Below are positions 26,005 to 34,638 of a stretch of 64,000 nt of DNA, piece by piece. The stretch is taken from the NCBI RefSeq assembly GCF_000972385.1, contig NZ_JXTE01000037.1, forward strand, positions 1 to 64,000, in the 5' to 3' direction. The position numbers were made by a program, and so were the translations under genes. This stretch comes from Streptomyces sp. WM6386. Lineage in GTDB: Bacteria > Actinomycetota > Actinomycetes > Streptomycetales > Streptomycetaceae. The notes under the pieces were generated by a model. That model saw only the letters and a list, made by a program, of their open reading frames with translations, did not search any database and had not been told where the DNA came from. Each line of letters begins with the position of its first letter. Position 1 is the stretch's first letter.

Positions 26005-26973
26005 ATGCGTGCACTTCTCGTGGTCAATCCGGCAGCTACCACCACAAGCGCACGTACGCGCGATGTGCTGATCCACGCGCTCGCGAGCGAGATGAAGCTC
26101 GAGGCGGTCACCACCGAGTACCGAGGGCACGCGCGCGACCTGGGCAGGCAGGCGGCGGAGAGCCGGGACGTCGATCTGGTGGTCGCCCTCGGCGGCGACG
26201 GGACGGTCAACGAGGTCGTCAACGGTCTGCTGCACGCCGGGCCCGATCCGGAGCGCCTCCCCCGTCTCGCCGTGGTCCCCGGCGGCTCCACCAACGTCTT
26301 CGCCCGCGCCCTGGGCCTGCCCAACGACGCCGTGGAGGCGACCGGCGCGATCCTGGACGCTCTGCGCGACGGCAGCGAGCGCACGGTCGGCCTGGGCCTG
26401 ACCTCGGGCACGCCCGGCACGGAGGACGAGGCGGTGCCCGCGCGCTGGTTCACCTTCAACGCGGGTCTCGGTTTCGACGCCGGCGTGGTCGGCCGGGTCG
26501 AGCAGCAGCGGGAGCGCGGCAGGAAGTCGACGCATGCGCTCTACGTCCGCCAGGCCATGCGTCAGTTCTTCGGTGAGGCCCACCGCCGGCACGGCACGAT
26601 CACCTTGGAGCGCCCGGACGCCGATCCGGTGACCGATCTGGTGCTGTCCATAGTCTCGAACACTTCTCCGTGGACGTTCCTGGGCAATCACCCGATGTAC
26701 GCGTCGCCTAAGGCCTCGTTCGATAAAGGCCTCGACGTACTCGGTCTCAGCCGAATGACGACGACCGCGGTTGCCCGGTATGGCACCCAGTTGCTCACTT
26801 CGTCCCCCGAGCGTGGCCCGCATGGCAAGCATGCGTTCTCCCTGCACGACCTGGACCAGTTCACCTTGCATTCCAAGGTGCCCCTGCCCCTTCAGATGGA
26901 CGGCGACCACCTCGGGCTGCGTACGAGCGTGACGTTCACAGGCGTACGCCGTGCACTGCGTGTGATTGTGTGA
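26005..26973 (+). CDS. Diacylglycerol / lipid kinase family protein
   Basis: The 322-aa protein has the DAGK catalytic fold: VVNPAATTTS, VALGGDGTVNEVVNGLL (the GGDGT ATP loop) and VVPGGSTNVFARALGLP. It probably phosphorylates a lipid such as diacylglycerol or a sphingoid/undecaprenyl-type alcohol. Start ATG 26005 lacks a Shine-Dalgarno sequence, and the palindrome ends 8 bases upstream, so the mRNA may be leaderless. It is divergent from the membrane protein gene. Confidence 0.88.
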   Translation: MRALLVVNPAATTTSARTRDVLIHALASEMKLEAVTTEYRGHARDLGRQAAESRDVDLVVALGGDGTVNEVVNGLLHAGPDPERLPRLAVVPGGSTNVFARALGLPNDAVEATGAILDALRDGSERTVGLGLTSGTPGTEDEAVPARWFTFNAGLGFDAGVVGRVEQQRERGRKSTHALYVRQAMRQFFGEAHRRHGTITLERPDADPVTDLVLSIVSNTSPWTFLGNHPMYASPKASFDKGLDVLGLSRMTTTAVARYGTQLLTSSPERGPHGKHAFSLHDLDQFTLHSKVPLPLQMDGDHLGLRTSVTFTGVRRALRVIV

Positions 26974-27292
26974 GCAGAAAGGGCTGAAGTCCTTTCACTC
27001 GAACGTTTAGGCCAGGATCCACCCCATGGAAGTACGGCTGTGACCTAGTCGACACCGAGGAATCAAAAAAAACTTTCCGGAAGGGGTTGTATCCGCCGCT
27101 GAGGTTTGCGAGTCTCTACGTGGCGATCGGGACAGCCCGCAACACCGGCTCCACAGATCACCGGAACCCCTCTTCAAAACCCAGGACCACGCCGGGGAAA
27201 CCTGACGTTCGGCCCTTCACTTGTTGAGGGATTCGTGAAAGCGTTCACATTCACAAGCAACTTGCATGTAATACCAAGGAGAGGTAGCAGCC
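26974..27292 (+). promoter_or_regulatory. wblE upstream region
   Basis: The 319-bp gap contains an A-tract (eight A near 27065-27072), a TTTCCGGAA palindrome just after it, and GGGGTTGTATCC near 27081. The wblE ribosome-binding site AAGGAGAGG lies near 27275-27283. No protein gene is credible here. A long wblE leader is likely. Confidence 0.45.
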
Positions 27293-27550
27293 ATGGACTG
27301 GCGTCACAACGCCGTTTGCCGCGAGGAAGACCCCGAGCTCTTCTTCCCCATCGGCAACACCGGTCCTGCGCTGCTGCAGATCGAGGAAGCCAAGGCCGTC
27401 TGCCGCCGCTGCCCCGTCATGGAGCAGTGCCTGCAGTGGGCGCTCGAGTCCGGCCAGGACTCCGGCGTCTGGGGTGGTCTCAGCGAGGACGAGCGTCGCG
27501 CCATGAAGCGCCGCGCCGCCCGCAACCGGGCCCGTCAGGCTTCTGCCTGA
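27293..27550 (+). CDS. wblE: WhiB-family iron-sulfur regulator WblE (WhiB1-like)
   Basis: The 85-aa Wbl protein has four cluster-ligand cysteines (Cys9, Cys37, Cys40, Cys46) binding a nitric-oxide-sensitive [4Fe-4S] cluster, the GVWGG turn and a basic C-terminal tail (RRAMKRRAARNRARQ). It is closest to WhiB1/WblE, the essential type that binds sigma region 4. Start ATG 27293 has AAGGAGAGG upstream. It is monocistronic and ends at a terminator. Confidence 0.95.
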   Translation: MDWRHNAVCREEDPELFFPIGNTGPALLQIEEAKAVCRRCPVMEQCLQWALESGQDSGVWGGLSEDERRAMKRRAARNRARQASA

Positions 27551-27664
27551 CGCACCCACCCCGCCTGAGCTTGGCGGCGCGTACAGCGAGTACGCATCTC
27601 CCGCCCCCGAGCCGCAGCGCGCAGTACCCCCGATGCGCAGCACAAGCTGGCAACGAGCATTCGA

Positions 27665-27690
27665 GCCCCGGACCACTTCAGGTCCGGGGC
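27665..27690 (+). terminator. Terminator of wblE
   Basis: GCCCCGGACC (27665-27674) pairs with GGTCCGGGGC (27681-27690) around ACTTCA and is followed by TTCTT. Confidence 0.88.
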
Positions 27691-27731
27691 TTCTTGCTGT
27701 GCCCGTTTACTGAACACAGCGCGTTTCACTC

Positions 27732-29198
27732 CTACTTGTTCGCGCTCACCGGAACGTCCAGGATCACCCGGGTGCCGCCCCCCGGTGCCGGAACCATGTC
27801 GAACGTTCCCCCCAACTCGCCCTCCACCAGTGTCCGTACGATCTGAAGACCGAGGTTGCCCCCGGTGTGCGGGTCGAAGCCCTCGGGCAGACCGACCCCG
27901 TCGTCCTGGACCGTGACCAGGAGGCGGGCCTCCTTCGTCGTACCACCGCGGACGGCCGAGACCTCGACCGTGCCGGTGTCACCCTCGCGAAAGCCGTGTT
28001 CCAGGGCGTTCTGGAGGATCTCGGTCAGCACCATCGACAGCGGGGTGGCGACCTCGGCGTCGAGGATGCCGAAGCGGCCGGTGCGCCGGCCGGTGACCTT
28101 GCCGGGCGAGATCTCCGCGACCATCGCCAGGACCCGGTCGGCGATCTCGTCGAACTCCACGCGCTCGTCCAGGTTCTGAGACAGCGTCTCATGCACGATC
28201 GCGATCGACCCGACCCGTCGTACCGCCTCTTCGAGGGCTTCGCGGCCGCGATCGGACTCGATACGGCGGGCCTGGAGGCGCAGCAGGGCGGCGACCGTCT
28301 GGAGGTTGTTCTTCACCCGGTGGTGGATCTCCCGGATGGTCGCGTCCTTGGTGATCAACTCGCGCTCGCGACGCCGAAGTTCGGTGACGTCACGGAGCAG
28401 GACCAGCGAACCGATGCGGGTGCCCTTGGGCTTCAGCGGGATCGCCCTGAACTGGATGACCCCGTCACCCGACTCGATCTCGAACTCGCGCGGCGCCCAG
28501 CCGCTGGCGACCTTGGCGAGCGCCTCGTCCACCGGGCCGCGGGTGGGGGCGAGTTCGGCGGTGGTCATGCCGAGGTGGTGGCCGACCAGATCGGAGGCGA
28601 GGCCGAGACGGTGGTAGGCGGACAGCGCGTTCGGGGAGGCGTACTGGACGACACCGTCGGCGTCGAGGCGGATCAGGCCGTCGCCGACGCGTGGGGCGGC
28701 GTCCATGTCCATCTGCTGGTTCGCGAACGGGAAGGAGCCGGCCGCGATCATCTGCGCGAGATCCGAGGCGCTCTGCAGATAGGTCAGTTCGAGACGGCTC
28801 GGGGTGCGCACGGTGAGCAGGTTGGTGTTGCGCGCGATGACACCGAGGACGCGCCCCTCCCGTCGTACGGGGATCGACTCGACCCGTACGGGGACCTCTT
28901 CGCGCCACTCCGGGTCGCCCTCGCGCACGATCCGGCCTTCGTCGAGCGCGGCGTCGAGGAGCGGGCGGCGGCCGCGTGGGACGAGGTGGCCGACCATGTC
29001 GTCCTGGTAGGAGGTGGGGCCGGTGTTGGGGCGCATCTGCGCCACGGACACATACCGGGCGCCGTCCCGGGTGGGCACCCACAGCACGAGGTCGGCGAAG
29101 GAGAGGTCGGAGAGCAGCTGCCACTCCGACACCAGCAGATGGAGCCACTCGAGGTCGGAGTCGTCGAGGGCGGTGTGCTGGCGGACCAGTTCGTTCAT
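27732..29198 (-). CDS. PAS/GAF-containing histidine kinase of the HisKA_2 type
   Basis: The 488-aa soluble sensor kinase has an N-terminal GAF-like domain (about residues 25-150), a PAS domain (about 165-275, RLDADGVVQYASPNALSAY), a HisKA_2 dimerisation helix with phospho-acceptor His in REIHHRVKNNLQTVAALL, and a HATPase_c domain (NALEHGF, DDGVGLPEGF, GGNLGLQIV). There are no transmembrane segments and no adjacent response regulator. The start is taken at ATG 29198; GTG 29207 is possible, and neither has a clear ribosome-binding site. A DasR-like operator lies 320 bp upstream. Confidence 0.88.
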   Translation of the reverse strand: MNELVRQHTALDDSDLEWLHLLVSEWQLLSDLSFADLVLWVPTRDGARYVSVAQMRPNTGPTSYQDDMVGHLVPRGRRPLLDAALDEGRIVREGDPEWREEVPVRVESIPVRREGRVLGVIARNTNLLTVRTPSRLELTYLQSASDLAQMIAAGSFPFANQQMDMDAAPRVGDGLIRLDADGVVQYASPNALSAYHRLGLASDLVGHHLGMTTAELAPTRGPVDEALAKVASGWAPREFEIESGDGVIQFRAIPLKPKGTRIGSLVLLRDVTELRRRERELITKDATIREIHHRVKNNLQTVAALLRLQARRIESDRGREALEEAVRRVGSIAIVHETLSQNLDERVEFDEIADRVLAMVAEISPGKVTGRRTGRFGILDAEVATPLSMVLTEILQNALEHGFREGDTGTVEVSAVRGGTTKEARLLVTVQDDGVGLPEGFDPHTGGNLGLQIVRTLVEGELGGTFDMVPAPGGGTRVILDVPVSANK

Positions 29199-29660
29199 GG
29201 AGGGCACGTGTGCGAGCGTACCTGGCGGTATGTGGATGGCCTAAAAGCGCCGGGAAAAGCGCCGGGGATCGTACGGCCCTGCGCACCGGCCCGGTCCGGA
29301 CGAGCCCTGAGAACACCCGCGGGCCGCGGCGCCTGAGAGGGACCCTCAACCCTCTCGGCACCGCAGCCCGGAGCAACAACGGCCGCGGGGTGTGCGGTCC
29401 CGATCGGCCGAAGGATGAGGAGCCGGGGCAGTCAGGGCAGAGAGCACCGGTTCCTCGGTCCGCCTTCCTGTGCGGGGAAGGCGGAAGTCTGTGTATTCAG
29501 TTCTCTGCAACGCATTGTGGACTAGACCACTTCGATGTGTCCATGCGTTGGAGGCTGTTCGTTGTTGTCAGTTCTCCGAGGGTCTTCGAAGTGGCTCGAC
29601 CCCCGCTGGAGAACTGATCGGACGCCCTAGCATCCACCACGCAGCCTAACCCGTGTGGGT
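29199..29660. promoter_or_regulatory. 462-bp leader / intergenic region with hairpins and a dre match
   Basis: This gene-free stretch lies upstream of the histidine kinase and downstream of a TetR gene (both minus strand). It holds a 9-bp hairpin (CCGCCTTCC 29460-29468 with GGAAGGCGG 29476-29484), a dre match (29518-29529) and a long hairpin whose outer arms are CAGTTCTCC (29569-29577) and GGAGAACTG (29608-29616). The last could terminate the TetR gene or end a small RNA. Confidence 0.6.
29518..29529. promoter_or_regulatory. DasR operator (dre) match outside the das cluster
   Basis: TGGACTAGACCA matches the dre core TGGTCTAGACCA at 11 of 12 positions and is identical to the site upstream of dasR at 37226. 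Flanking bases (TGTGG...CCACTT) also fit. It is 320 bp upstream of the histidine kinase start. Confidence 0.65.
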
Positions 29661-30302
29661 TCATGTGCGGGGCCAGATGGCCATGGCAATTTCCGCGAGC
29701 GCTTCCAGTTCCGCCCGGCTCGCTCCGTCGCGCGCCTGCTGGGACATGCCGTTGATGATCGCCCCGGTATGGCGGGCGAGCGCTTCGGCGTCGACGCCGG
29801 GCGGGAGTGCGCCGGTGGCGATGTCCGCCCGGATACGACTCTCGAAGGCGGCGATGGTGGCGTTGCGCCGGTCGCGCAGGGAGTCCGCGACCTCCGGGGT
29901 CGTGCAGTTGATGGCCGCGTGGGCGATGAGGCAGCCGTGCGGGCGCTCCGGGTCCGTGTACCTGGCGGCGGCTTCCCGCAGGGTCCGTTCCACCACGGCG
30001 CGGGCAGTGGGTTCCTCGGCGAGGGCCCGGTCGGCGAAGGCGGCGTAGCGGGCGGTGTAGACGCTGACGGCTTCGTCGAAGAGGGAGCGCTTGTCGCCGA
30101 AGGCGGCGTAGAGACTCGGGGCGCCGATGTCCATGACCCGGGTGAGGTCGGAGACCGAGGTGGCCTCGTAGCCGTGCTCCCAGAAGGCGAGGATCGCCTT
30201 CTCCAGGGCGGTCTCCCGGTCGAAGGAACGGGGCCGGCCGCGAGTCCGGGCGGCGGGTGGGGTCTGCGCCTTCGTCTCCTTGCTGCTCACCATGGAGTGC
30301 AT
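29661..30302 (-). CDS. TetR-family regulator
   Basis: The 213-aa regulator has a TetR HTH near residues 27-72 (ALEKAILAFWEHGYEATSVS, LYAAFGDKRSLFDEAV) and a helical C-terminal domain with HGCLIAHAAINC, typical of the TetR_C group linked to SDR or efflux genes. ATG 30302 or ATG 30293 could be the start; neither has a ribosome-binding site, which suggests a leaderless mRNA. It is divergent from an SDR gene and likely controls it. Confidence 0.87.
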   Translation of the reverse strand: MHSMVSSKETKAQTPPAARTRGRPRSFDRETALEKAILAFWEHGYEATSVSDLTRVMDIGAPSLYAAFGDKRSLFDEAVSVYTARYAAFADRALAEEPTARAVVERTLREAAARYTDPERPHGCLIAHAAINCTTPEVADSLRDRRNATIAAFESRIRADIATGALPPGVDAEALARHTGAIINGMSQQARDGASRAELEALAEIAMAIWPRT

Positions 30303-30314
30303 TTTATAGCGGGT

Positions 30315-30373
30315 GCTAGAGAATTGTCGGCACCCTGCTGTACGGTCTTTCTGTATCGACCGCTAGGGAATTG
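30315..30373. promoter_or_regulatory. Repeated GCTAGRGAATTG operator between tetR and SDR
   Basis: GCTAGAGAATTG (30315-30326) and GCTAGGGAATTG (30362-30373) are direct repeats 47 bp apart in an 86-bp divergent gap. One copy is close to each gene start, as expected for a regulator repressing both directions. Confidence 0.6.
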
Positions 30374-30388
30374 CGAGGGGGCGTCGGC

Positions 30389-31150
30389 ATGGGTGGCACG
30401 GGTGTGCTCACGGGCAGGACGGCACTGGTCACGGGAGCGAGCAGGGGGATCGGGCGGGCGGTGGCCGAGCGGCTGGCGCGCGACGGGGCGCGGGTCGCCG
30501 TGCACTACGGCAGCAATGAGGCGGCGGCGAAGGAGACGGTCGCCGCGATCGAGGCGGCGGGTGGGAGCGCCTTCGCGATCCGGGCCGAGCTGGGTGTGCC
30601 CGGCGACGCGGAGTCCTTGTGGGAGGCCTTCGACCGGCATGCGCAGGGACTGGACATCCTGGTCGGCAACGCGGGCATGGCGCTCTTCGCGACCGTCGAG
30701 GAGACGGACGAGGAGCTCTACGACCGGACGCAGGCGGTCAACGCCAGAGCGCCGTTCTTCATCGTCAAGCACGGCCTGCGGCGACTGCGCGACCACGGCC
30801 GGATCATCAACGTCACGGCGGTGACGGACGCCGCCATCTCCCCCATCGCCGCCACCCACATGGCCAAGGGAGCCGTCACGACTCTGACCCGCTCCCTGGC
30901 GGCCGAGCTGGCACCGCGCGGCATCACCGCCAACTCGGTCGGGCCCGGCTTCATCGACACCGACCTGACGAGCGCGGCCCTGGCCGACCCCGCGATACGT
31001 GCGCACGCGGAATCCGTATCGGTCTTCAAGCGCGTCGGCACCACGTCCGACGTGGCCGATGTGGTGGCGTTCCTGGCGTCACCGGACTCCCGCTGGGTCA
31101 CGGGGCAGCACATCGACGCGACCGGGGGGTCCTTGCTGAGCCTGCACTGA
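30389..31150 (+). CDS. SDR-family protein lacking the catalytic Ser and Tyr
   Basis: The 253-aa protein has the short-chain dehydrogenase fold with an intact cofactor loop TGASRGIG (residues about 16-23) and NAG motif (VGNAGMA). At the active site, the usual ISS...YxxxK reads NVTAVTDAAIS then THMAK: the Tyr four residues before the Lys is Thr, and the catalytic Ser position is Ala. It may bind NAD(P) without normal catalysis. Start ATG 30389 has GAGGGGGCG upstream. Confidence 0.85.
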   Translation: MGGTGVLTGRTALVTGASRGIGRAVAERLARDGARVAVHYGSNEAAAKETVAAIEAAGGSAFAIRAELGVPGDAESLWEAFDRHAQGLDILVGNAGMALFATVEETDEELYDRTQAVNARAPFFIVKHGLRRLRDHGRIINVTAVTDAAISPIAATHMAKGAVTTLTRSLAAELAPRGITANSVGPGFIDTDLTSAALADPAIRAHAESVSVFKRVGTTSDVADVVAFLASPDSRWVTGQHIDATGGSLLSLH

Positions 31151-31276
31151 GCAGGCCGGGCGATGCCCACCGCGGTTCGGCAGCGGCCTCTCCTGTTCCA
31201 CTCCCCCAGCACACCCGTTCGTGGCCGTCCCGTACGGGCCGCTTCACCTGGGCAGGCAAAGCTGATTCTGTTAAAT

Positions 31277-31288
31277 TGGTCTAAACCA
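31277..31288. promoter_or_regulatory. DasR operator upstream of nagB
   Basis: TGGTCTAAACCA matches the dre core TGGTCTAGACCA at 11 of 12 positions, 29 bp before the nagB start. DasR control of nagB through an upstream dre is established in S. coelicolor. Confidence 0.9.
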
Positions 31289-31317
31289 CACAGCCCTTTC
31301 AGAACGGCAGGCCCAGC

Positions 31318-32103
31318 GTGGAAGTTGTCATCGTTCCGGACGCCAAGTCGGGCGGCGAGCTCATCGCCGAGGCCATGGCGCAGCTCCTGCGGCGCAAGCC
31401 CGACGCGCTGCTCGGCGTGGCCACCGGCTCGACACCGCTGCCGATCTATCAGGCGCTGACCGCGAAGGTGCGGGCCGGTGCGGTGGACGTCTCGCGGGCG
31501 CGGATCGCCCAGCTCGACGAGTACGTGGGGCTTCCCGCCGAGCATCCGGAGTCGTACCGGTCGGTGCTGCGGCGCGAGGTGCTGGAGCCGCTGGGGATCG
31601 GGATGTCCTCCTTCATCGGGCCGGACGGTACGGCGGAGGACGTTCAGGGGGCGTGCGAGGCGTATGACGCGGCGCTGGCGAACGCCGGGGGTGTGGATCT
31701 GCAGTTGCTCGGGATCGGGACCGACGGGCACATCGGGTTCAACGAGCCGTGTTCTTCGTTGGCCTCGCGGACTCGGATCAAGACGTTGACCGAGCAGACT
31801 CGGGTGGACAACGCGCGGTTCTTCGACGGGGACATCTCCCAGGTGCCGCATCACGTGATCACTCAGGGGATCGGGACGATCCTGGAGGCTCGGCATCTGG
31901 TGCTGCTCGCCACGGGTGAGGGGAAGGCGGACGCGGTGGCGGCGACGGTGGAGGGACCGGTCGCCGCGGTGTGTCCCGCGTCGGCGTTGCAGTTGCATCC
32001 GCATGCGACGGTCGTGGTCGACGAGGGGGCCGCGTCCAAGTTGAAGCTGGCGGATTATTTCCGGCATACGTTTGTCAACAAGCCGGAGTGGCAGGGGATT
32101 TAG
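31318..32103 (+). CDS. nagB: Glucosamine-6-phosphate deaminase
   Basis: The 261-aa enzyme converts glucosamine-6-phosphate to fructose-6-phosphate and ammonia, feeding N-acetylglucosamine into glycolysis. Motifs: LGVATGSTPLPIYQAL (phosphate loop), AQLDEYVGLP (catalytic Asp), GIGTDGHIGFNEP and SRTRIKTL. Start GTG 31318; the ribosome-binding site is weak and an ATG is absent. Glucosamine-6-phosphate is itself the DasR effector, so its level, set here, controls the das genes. It is convergent with dasD. Confidence 0.97.
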   Translation: MEVVIVPDAKSGGELIAEAMAQLLRRKPDALLGVATGSTPLPIYQALTAKVRAGAVDVSRARIAQLDEYVGLPAEHPESYRSVLRREVLEPLGIGMSSFIGPDGTAEDVQGACEAYDAALANAGGVDLQLLGIGTDGHIGFNEPCSSLASRTRIKTLTEQTRVDNARFFDGDISQVPHHVITQGIGTILEARHLVLLATGEGKADAVAATVEGPVAAVCPASALQLHPHATVVVDEGAASKLKLADYFRHTFVNKPEWQGI

Positions 32104-32147
32104 CGGTTGCGTCTGCCGGGTCCTGTGCGTTTCGGGCTGCGGGTTCG

Positions 32148-32204
32148 TCGTGGCTTGTCGCGCCCACGCGGCGGAGCCGCACAGTGATACAGCCCCGCGC
32201 CCCT
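32148..32204 (-). repeat. Dispersed palindromic repeat, copy 1
   Basis: Minus-strand copy of the element that runs, in plus orientation at its other sites, GGGGCGCGGGGCTGT then ATATGCGGCTCCGCCGCG then GGGCGCGACCAGCCACGA. Here it sits between the convergent nagB and dasD genes. The centre GCGGC-TCC-GCCGC is a hairpin. Confidence 0.85.
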
Positions 32205-32213
32205 GAGAGGCAG

Positions 32214-32254
32214 AGACAGGCGCCGGTTCCCTCCAGCGGAACCGGCGCCTGTCT
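32214..32254. terminator. Bidirectional terminator between nagB and dasD
   Basis: A 16-17-bp perfect inverted repeat (AGACAGGCGCCGGTTCC at 32214-32230 with its complement at 32238-32254) around a 7-base loop. Confidence 0.9.
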
Positions 32255-32265
32255 CGTCGTACCTG

Positions 32266-33753
32266 CTACTCCCCGGCGATGACCTCCGCCGCCGCCCTGC
32301 CGCACACCCTCGCCGCGCCGTGTGTCGCGATGTGCAGGGCGCCGCGTGCGGGGGCCTGAGGGACGCCCATCTCGACCACGATCGTGTCCGGGCGGCTGCG
32401 CAGGACGCTGTCCAGGGCTGCCGTCATCCAGGGGTGGCGGTGTTCGTCGCGGACGACGGCGACGATGCGGCGCCGGCCCGCTGCCGCCAGTGCGGCCATG
32501 CCGGCGCCCTCGCCCGTGAAGCTGCCCGTCTCCGTGCCGGGCAGCAGGCGGGTGACTTCCGCGGCCACGCCCCACGGGGTCTCGTCGCCCACCGCGAAGT
32601 TGGCGACCGGGGTGAAGGCGGCGACGTAGGGCGGTTCGGTGAGGGGGGTGGGGTTGTCGGCGCCGGTCAGGGTGAGGGCTCGGCGGGCTGCGCGGAGGCC
32701 TACCTCCGGGTCCGCCTCGGCCTCCGCGTCGGCCGCCGATGCCGCCGCGGTCCAGCGGGCGAGGGAGCGGACGCGTTCCGCCGCGTCCGCCAGCCGCTCC
32801 TCGGGGAGTTCGCCCGAGCGGACCGCCGACACCAACGCGTCGCGCAGCCGCCGTACCGTCTCGTCGTCCGCGAGGCCGCCGCCCACGCAGATCGCGTCCG
32901 CGCCGGCGGCGATCGCCAGCACGCTGCCGCGTTCGATGCCGTAGGTGCCCGCGATGGCCTGCATCTCCATGCCGTCGGTGACGATCAGGCCGTCGTAGCC
33001 GAGTTCGCCGCGAAGGAGGTCCGTCAGGACGTTGTGGGACAGCGTGGCCGGGTGGTCGGAGTCCAGGGCCGGGACCAGGATGTGGGCGCTCATCATCGCG
33101 CGGGAGCCGGCGGCGATCGCGGCGCGGAACGGGGAGAGTTCACGGGACATCAGCACCGGGAGGTCCACGTCGATACGCGGCAGGGCGTGGTGGGAATCGA
33201 TCGCGGTGTCGCCGTGGCCCGGGAAGTGCTTTGTGCAGGCGGCGACTCCGGCCGACTGAAGGCCCGTGACGTAGGCCGCCGTGTGCCGGGCGACCAGGTC
33301 CGCGGAGGCACCGAAGGAGCGGACGCCGATCACCGGGTTGTCCGGGTTGGAGTTCACGTCGGCCGACGGGGCCCAGTTGAGGTTGACCCCGCAGGCGGCG
33401 AGGCGGCGGCCCAGTTCGCAGGCCACCTCGCGCGTCAGGTCCACGTCGTCGACCGCGCCGAGTGCGTGGTTGCCGGGGAAGGAGGAGCCCGTCCGCACCT
33501 CCAGGCGCGTGACGTCACCACCCTCTTCGTCGATGGCGACCAGGACGTCGTCGCGTTCGGTGCGCAACTGGGCGGTGAGGGCGGACAGTTGGTCCGGGGA
33601 CGTGATGTTGCGGCCGAACAGGCCCACCGAGGCGAGCCCCTCCCCCAGGCGGCGCAGCAGCCAGTCGGGGGCGGTGGTGCCGGTAAAGCCGGGCTGCAGG
33701 ACGGTCAGGGCGTCGCGGGTGAGTGTGTCCGTACCGCTGGCGAAAGTCGTCAT
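32266..33753 (-). CDS. dasD: Beta-N-acetylhexosaminidase, GH3 (DasD)
   Basis: The 495-aa GH3 enzyme releases N-acetylglucosamine from chitobiose-like oligosaccharides. It carries the NagZ-type motif CTKHFPGHGDTAIDSH, whose His/Asp pair acts as acid-base, and the nucleophile Asp in IVTDGMEMQAI. No signal peptide is seen, so it probably acts in the cytoplasm on sugars imported by DasABC. It is 9 bases downstream of dasC, the end of the dasBCD transcript. An additional C-terminal domain of about 150 residues is present, as in other GH3 members of this length. Confidence 0.93.
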   Translation of the reverse strand: MTTFASGTDTLTRDALTVLQPGFTGTTAPDWLLRRLGEGLASVGLFGRNITSPDQLSALTAQLRTERDDVLVAIDEEGGDVTRLEVRTGSSFPGNHALGAVDDVDLTREVACELGRRLAACGVNLNWAPSADVNSNPDNPVIGVRSFGASADLVARHTAAYVTGLQSAGVAACTKHFPGHGDTAIDSHHALPRIDVDLPVLMSRELSPFRAAIAAGSRAMMSAHILVPALDSDHPATLSHNVLTDLLRGELGYDGLIVTDGMEMQAIAGTYGIERGSVLAIAAGADAICVGGGLADDETVRRLRDALVSAVRSGELPEERLADAAERVRSLARWTAAASAADAEAEADPEVGLRAARRALTLTGADNPTPLTEPPYVAAFTPVANFAVGDETPWGVAAEVTRLLPGTETGSFTGEGAGMAALAAAGRRRIVAVVRDEHRHPWMTAALDSVLRSRPDTIVVEMGVPQAPARGALHIATHGAARVCGRAAAEVIAGE

Positions 33754-33762
33754 CGGGTGGCG

Positions 33763-34638
33763 TTATCCCTTCACCGCGCCGGCGGTCAGGCCCGCGGCCA
33801 TCTTGCGCTGGACGAGGAGGAACAGGACGACGATCGGCACGGCCATCAAGGTGGATCCGGCCATCATCGGAGCGTATTCGGTGCCGTGCTTGGTGGTGAA
33901 GTTGCCCAGCCAGACGGTCGCCGTCTGGTTCTCCTGGCTGAGCAGCATGAGGGCGTAGAGGTACTCGTTCCAGGCCTGGATGAAGCCGTAGACCGAGGTG
34001 GCGACCATGCCGGGGGCGAGGAGCGGGAAGACCACGCGCAGGAACGCGGTCGTGCGGGAGCAGCCGTCCACCATCGCCGCCTCCTCCAGCTCCTTCGGGA
34101 TGTTGACGATGAAGCCGCGCAGCGTCCACACCGTGAAGGGGAGGATGAAGGTCAGATAGGTGAGGACCAGGCCGGACAACCGGTCGTACTGGCCGAGGTC
34201 GTTGAGCAGCAGGAAGACCGGGATGATCATCGCGACCAGGGGGACCATCTGGACCGCCAGGATGCCGACGATCACGATCTTGCGGCCGCGGAAGGCGAAC
34301 CGGGAGATGGCGAGCGCGGCCAGCAGGCCGATGACGATGCCGATCGCCACCACCGAGAGGGACACGACGAGGCTGCGGCCGACCGGGCCCCAGAAGTCGG
34401 CGATGTTCAGCGCCCGGTCGAAGTTGGAGAAGGTGATGCCGGTGGGCAGCAGGCTCGGGTCCGGGTCGATGGCGTCCTTGGCCGGCTTGAAGGCCGTGTT
34501 GAGCATCCAGTAGACGGGGAAGCCGGCGGTGACGAAGACGAGGAGACCGAGGAGGTTCCAGCCGGCCTTGGACTTCCGGCGCCCTGAACGGCCCTGCGAA
34601 CCGCGCCCCGACGTGGCGATCGCGCTCGTAATGGTCAT
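33763..34638 (-). CDS. dasC: Chitobiose ABC transporter permease DasC
   Basis: The 291-aa MalG-type permease has about six transmembrane segments and the EAA loop ELEEAAMVDGCSRTTAFLRVVFPL. It forms a heterodimer with DasB to import N,N'-diacetylchitobiose; the ATPase (MsiK in Streptomyces) is encoded elsewhere. ATG 34638 overlaps the dasB stop by four bases, so translation is coupled. Confidence 0.95.
   Translation of the reverse strand: MTITSAIATSGRGSQGRSGRRKSKAGWNLLGLLVFVTAGFPVYWMLNTAFKPAKDAIDPDPSLLPTGITFSNFDRALNIADFWGPVGRSLVVSLSVVAIGIVIGLLAALAISRFAFRGRKIVIVGILAVQMVPLVAMIIPVFLLLNDLGQYDRLSGLVLTYLTFILPFTVWTLRGFIVNIPKELEEAAMVDGCSRTTAFLRVVFPLLAPGMVATSVYGFIQAWNEYLYALMLLSQENQTATVWLGNFTTKHGTEYAPMMAGSTLMAVPIVVLFLLVQRKMAAGLTAGAVKG

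Noticed and set aside
32320..34587. 755-aa open frame on the plus strand
   Set aside because: Antisense to dasD and dasC; composition dominated by Arg, Gly, Asp, His and Val, with no domain.
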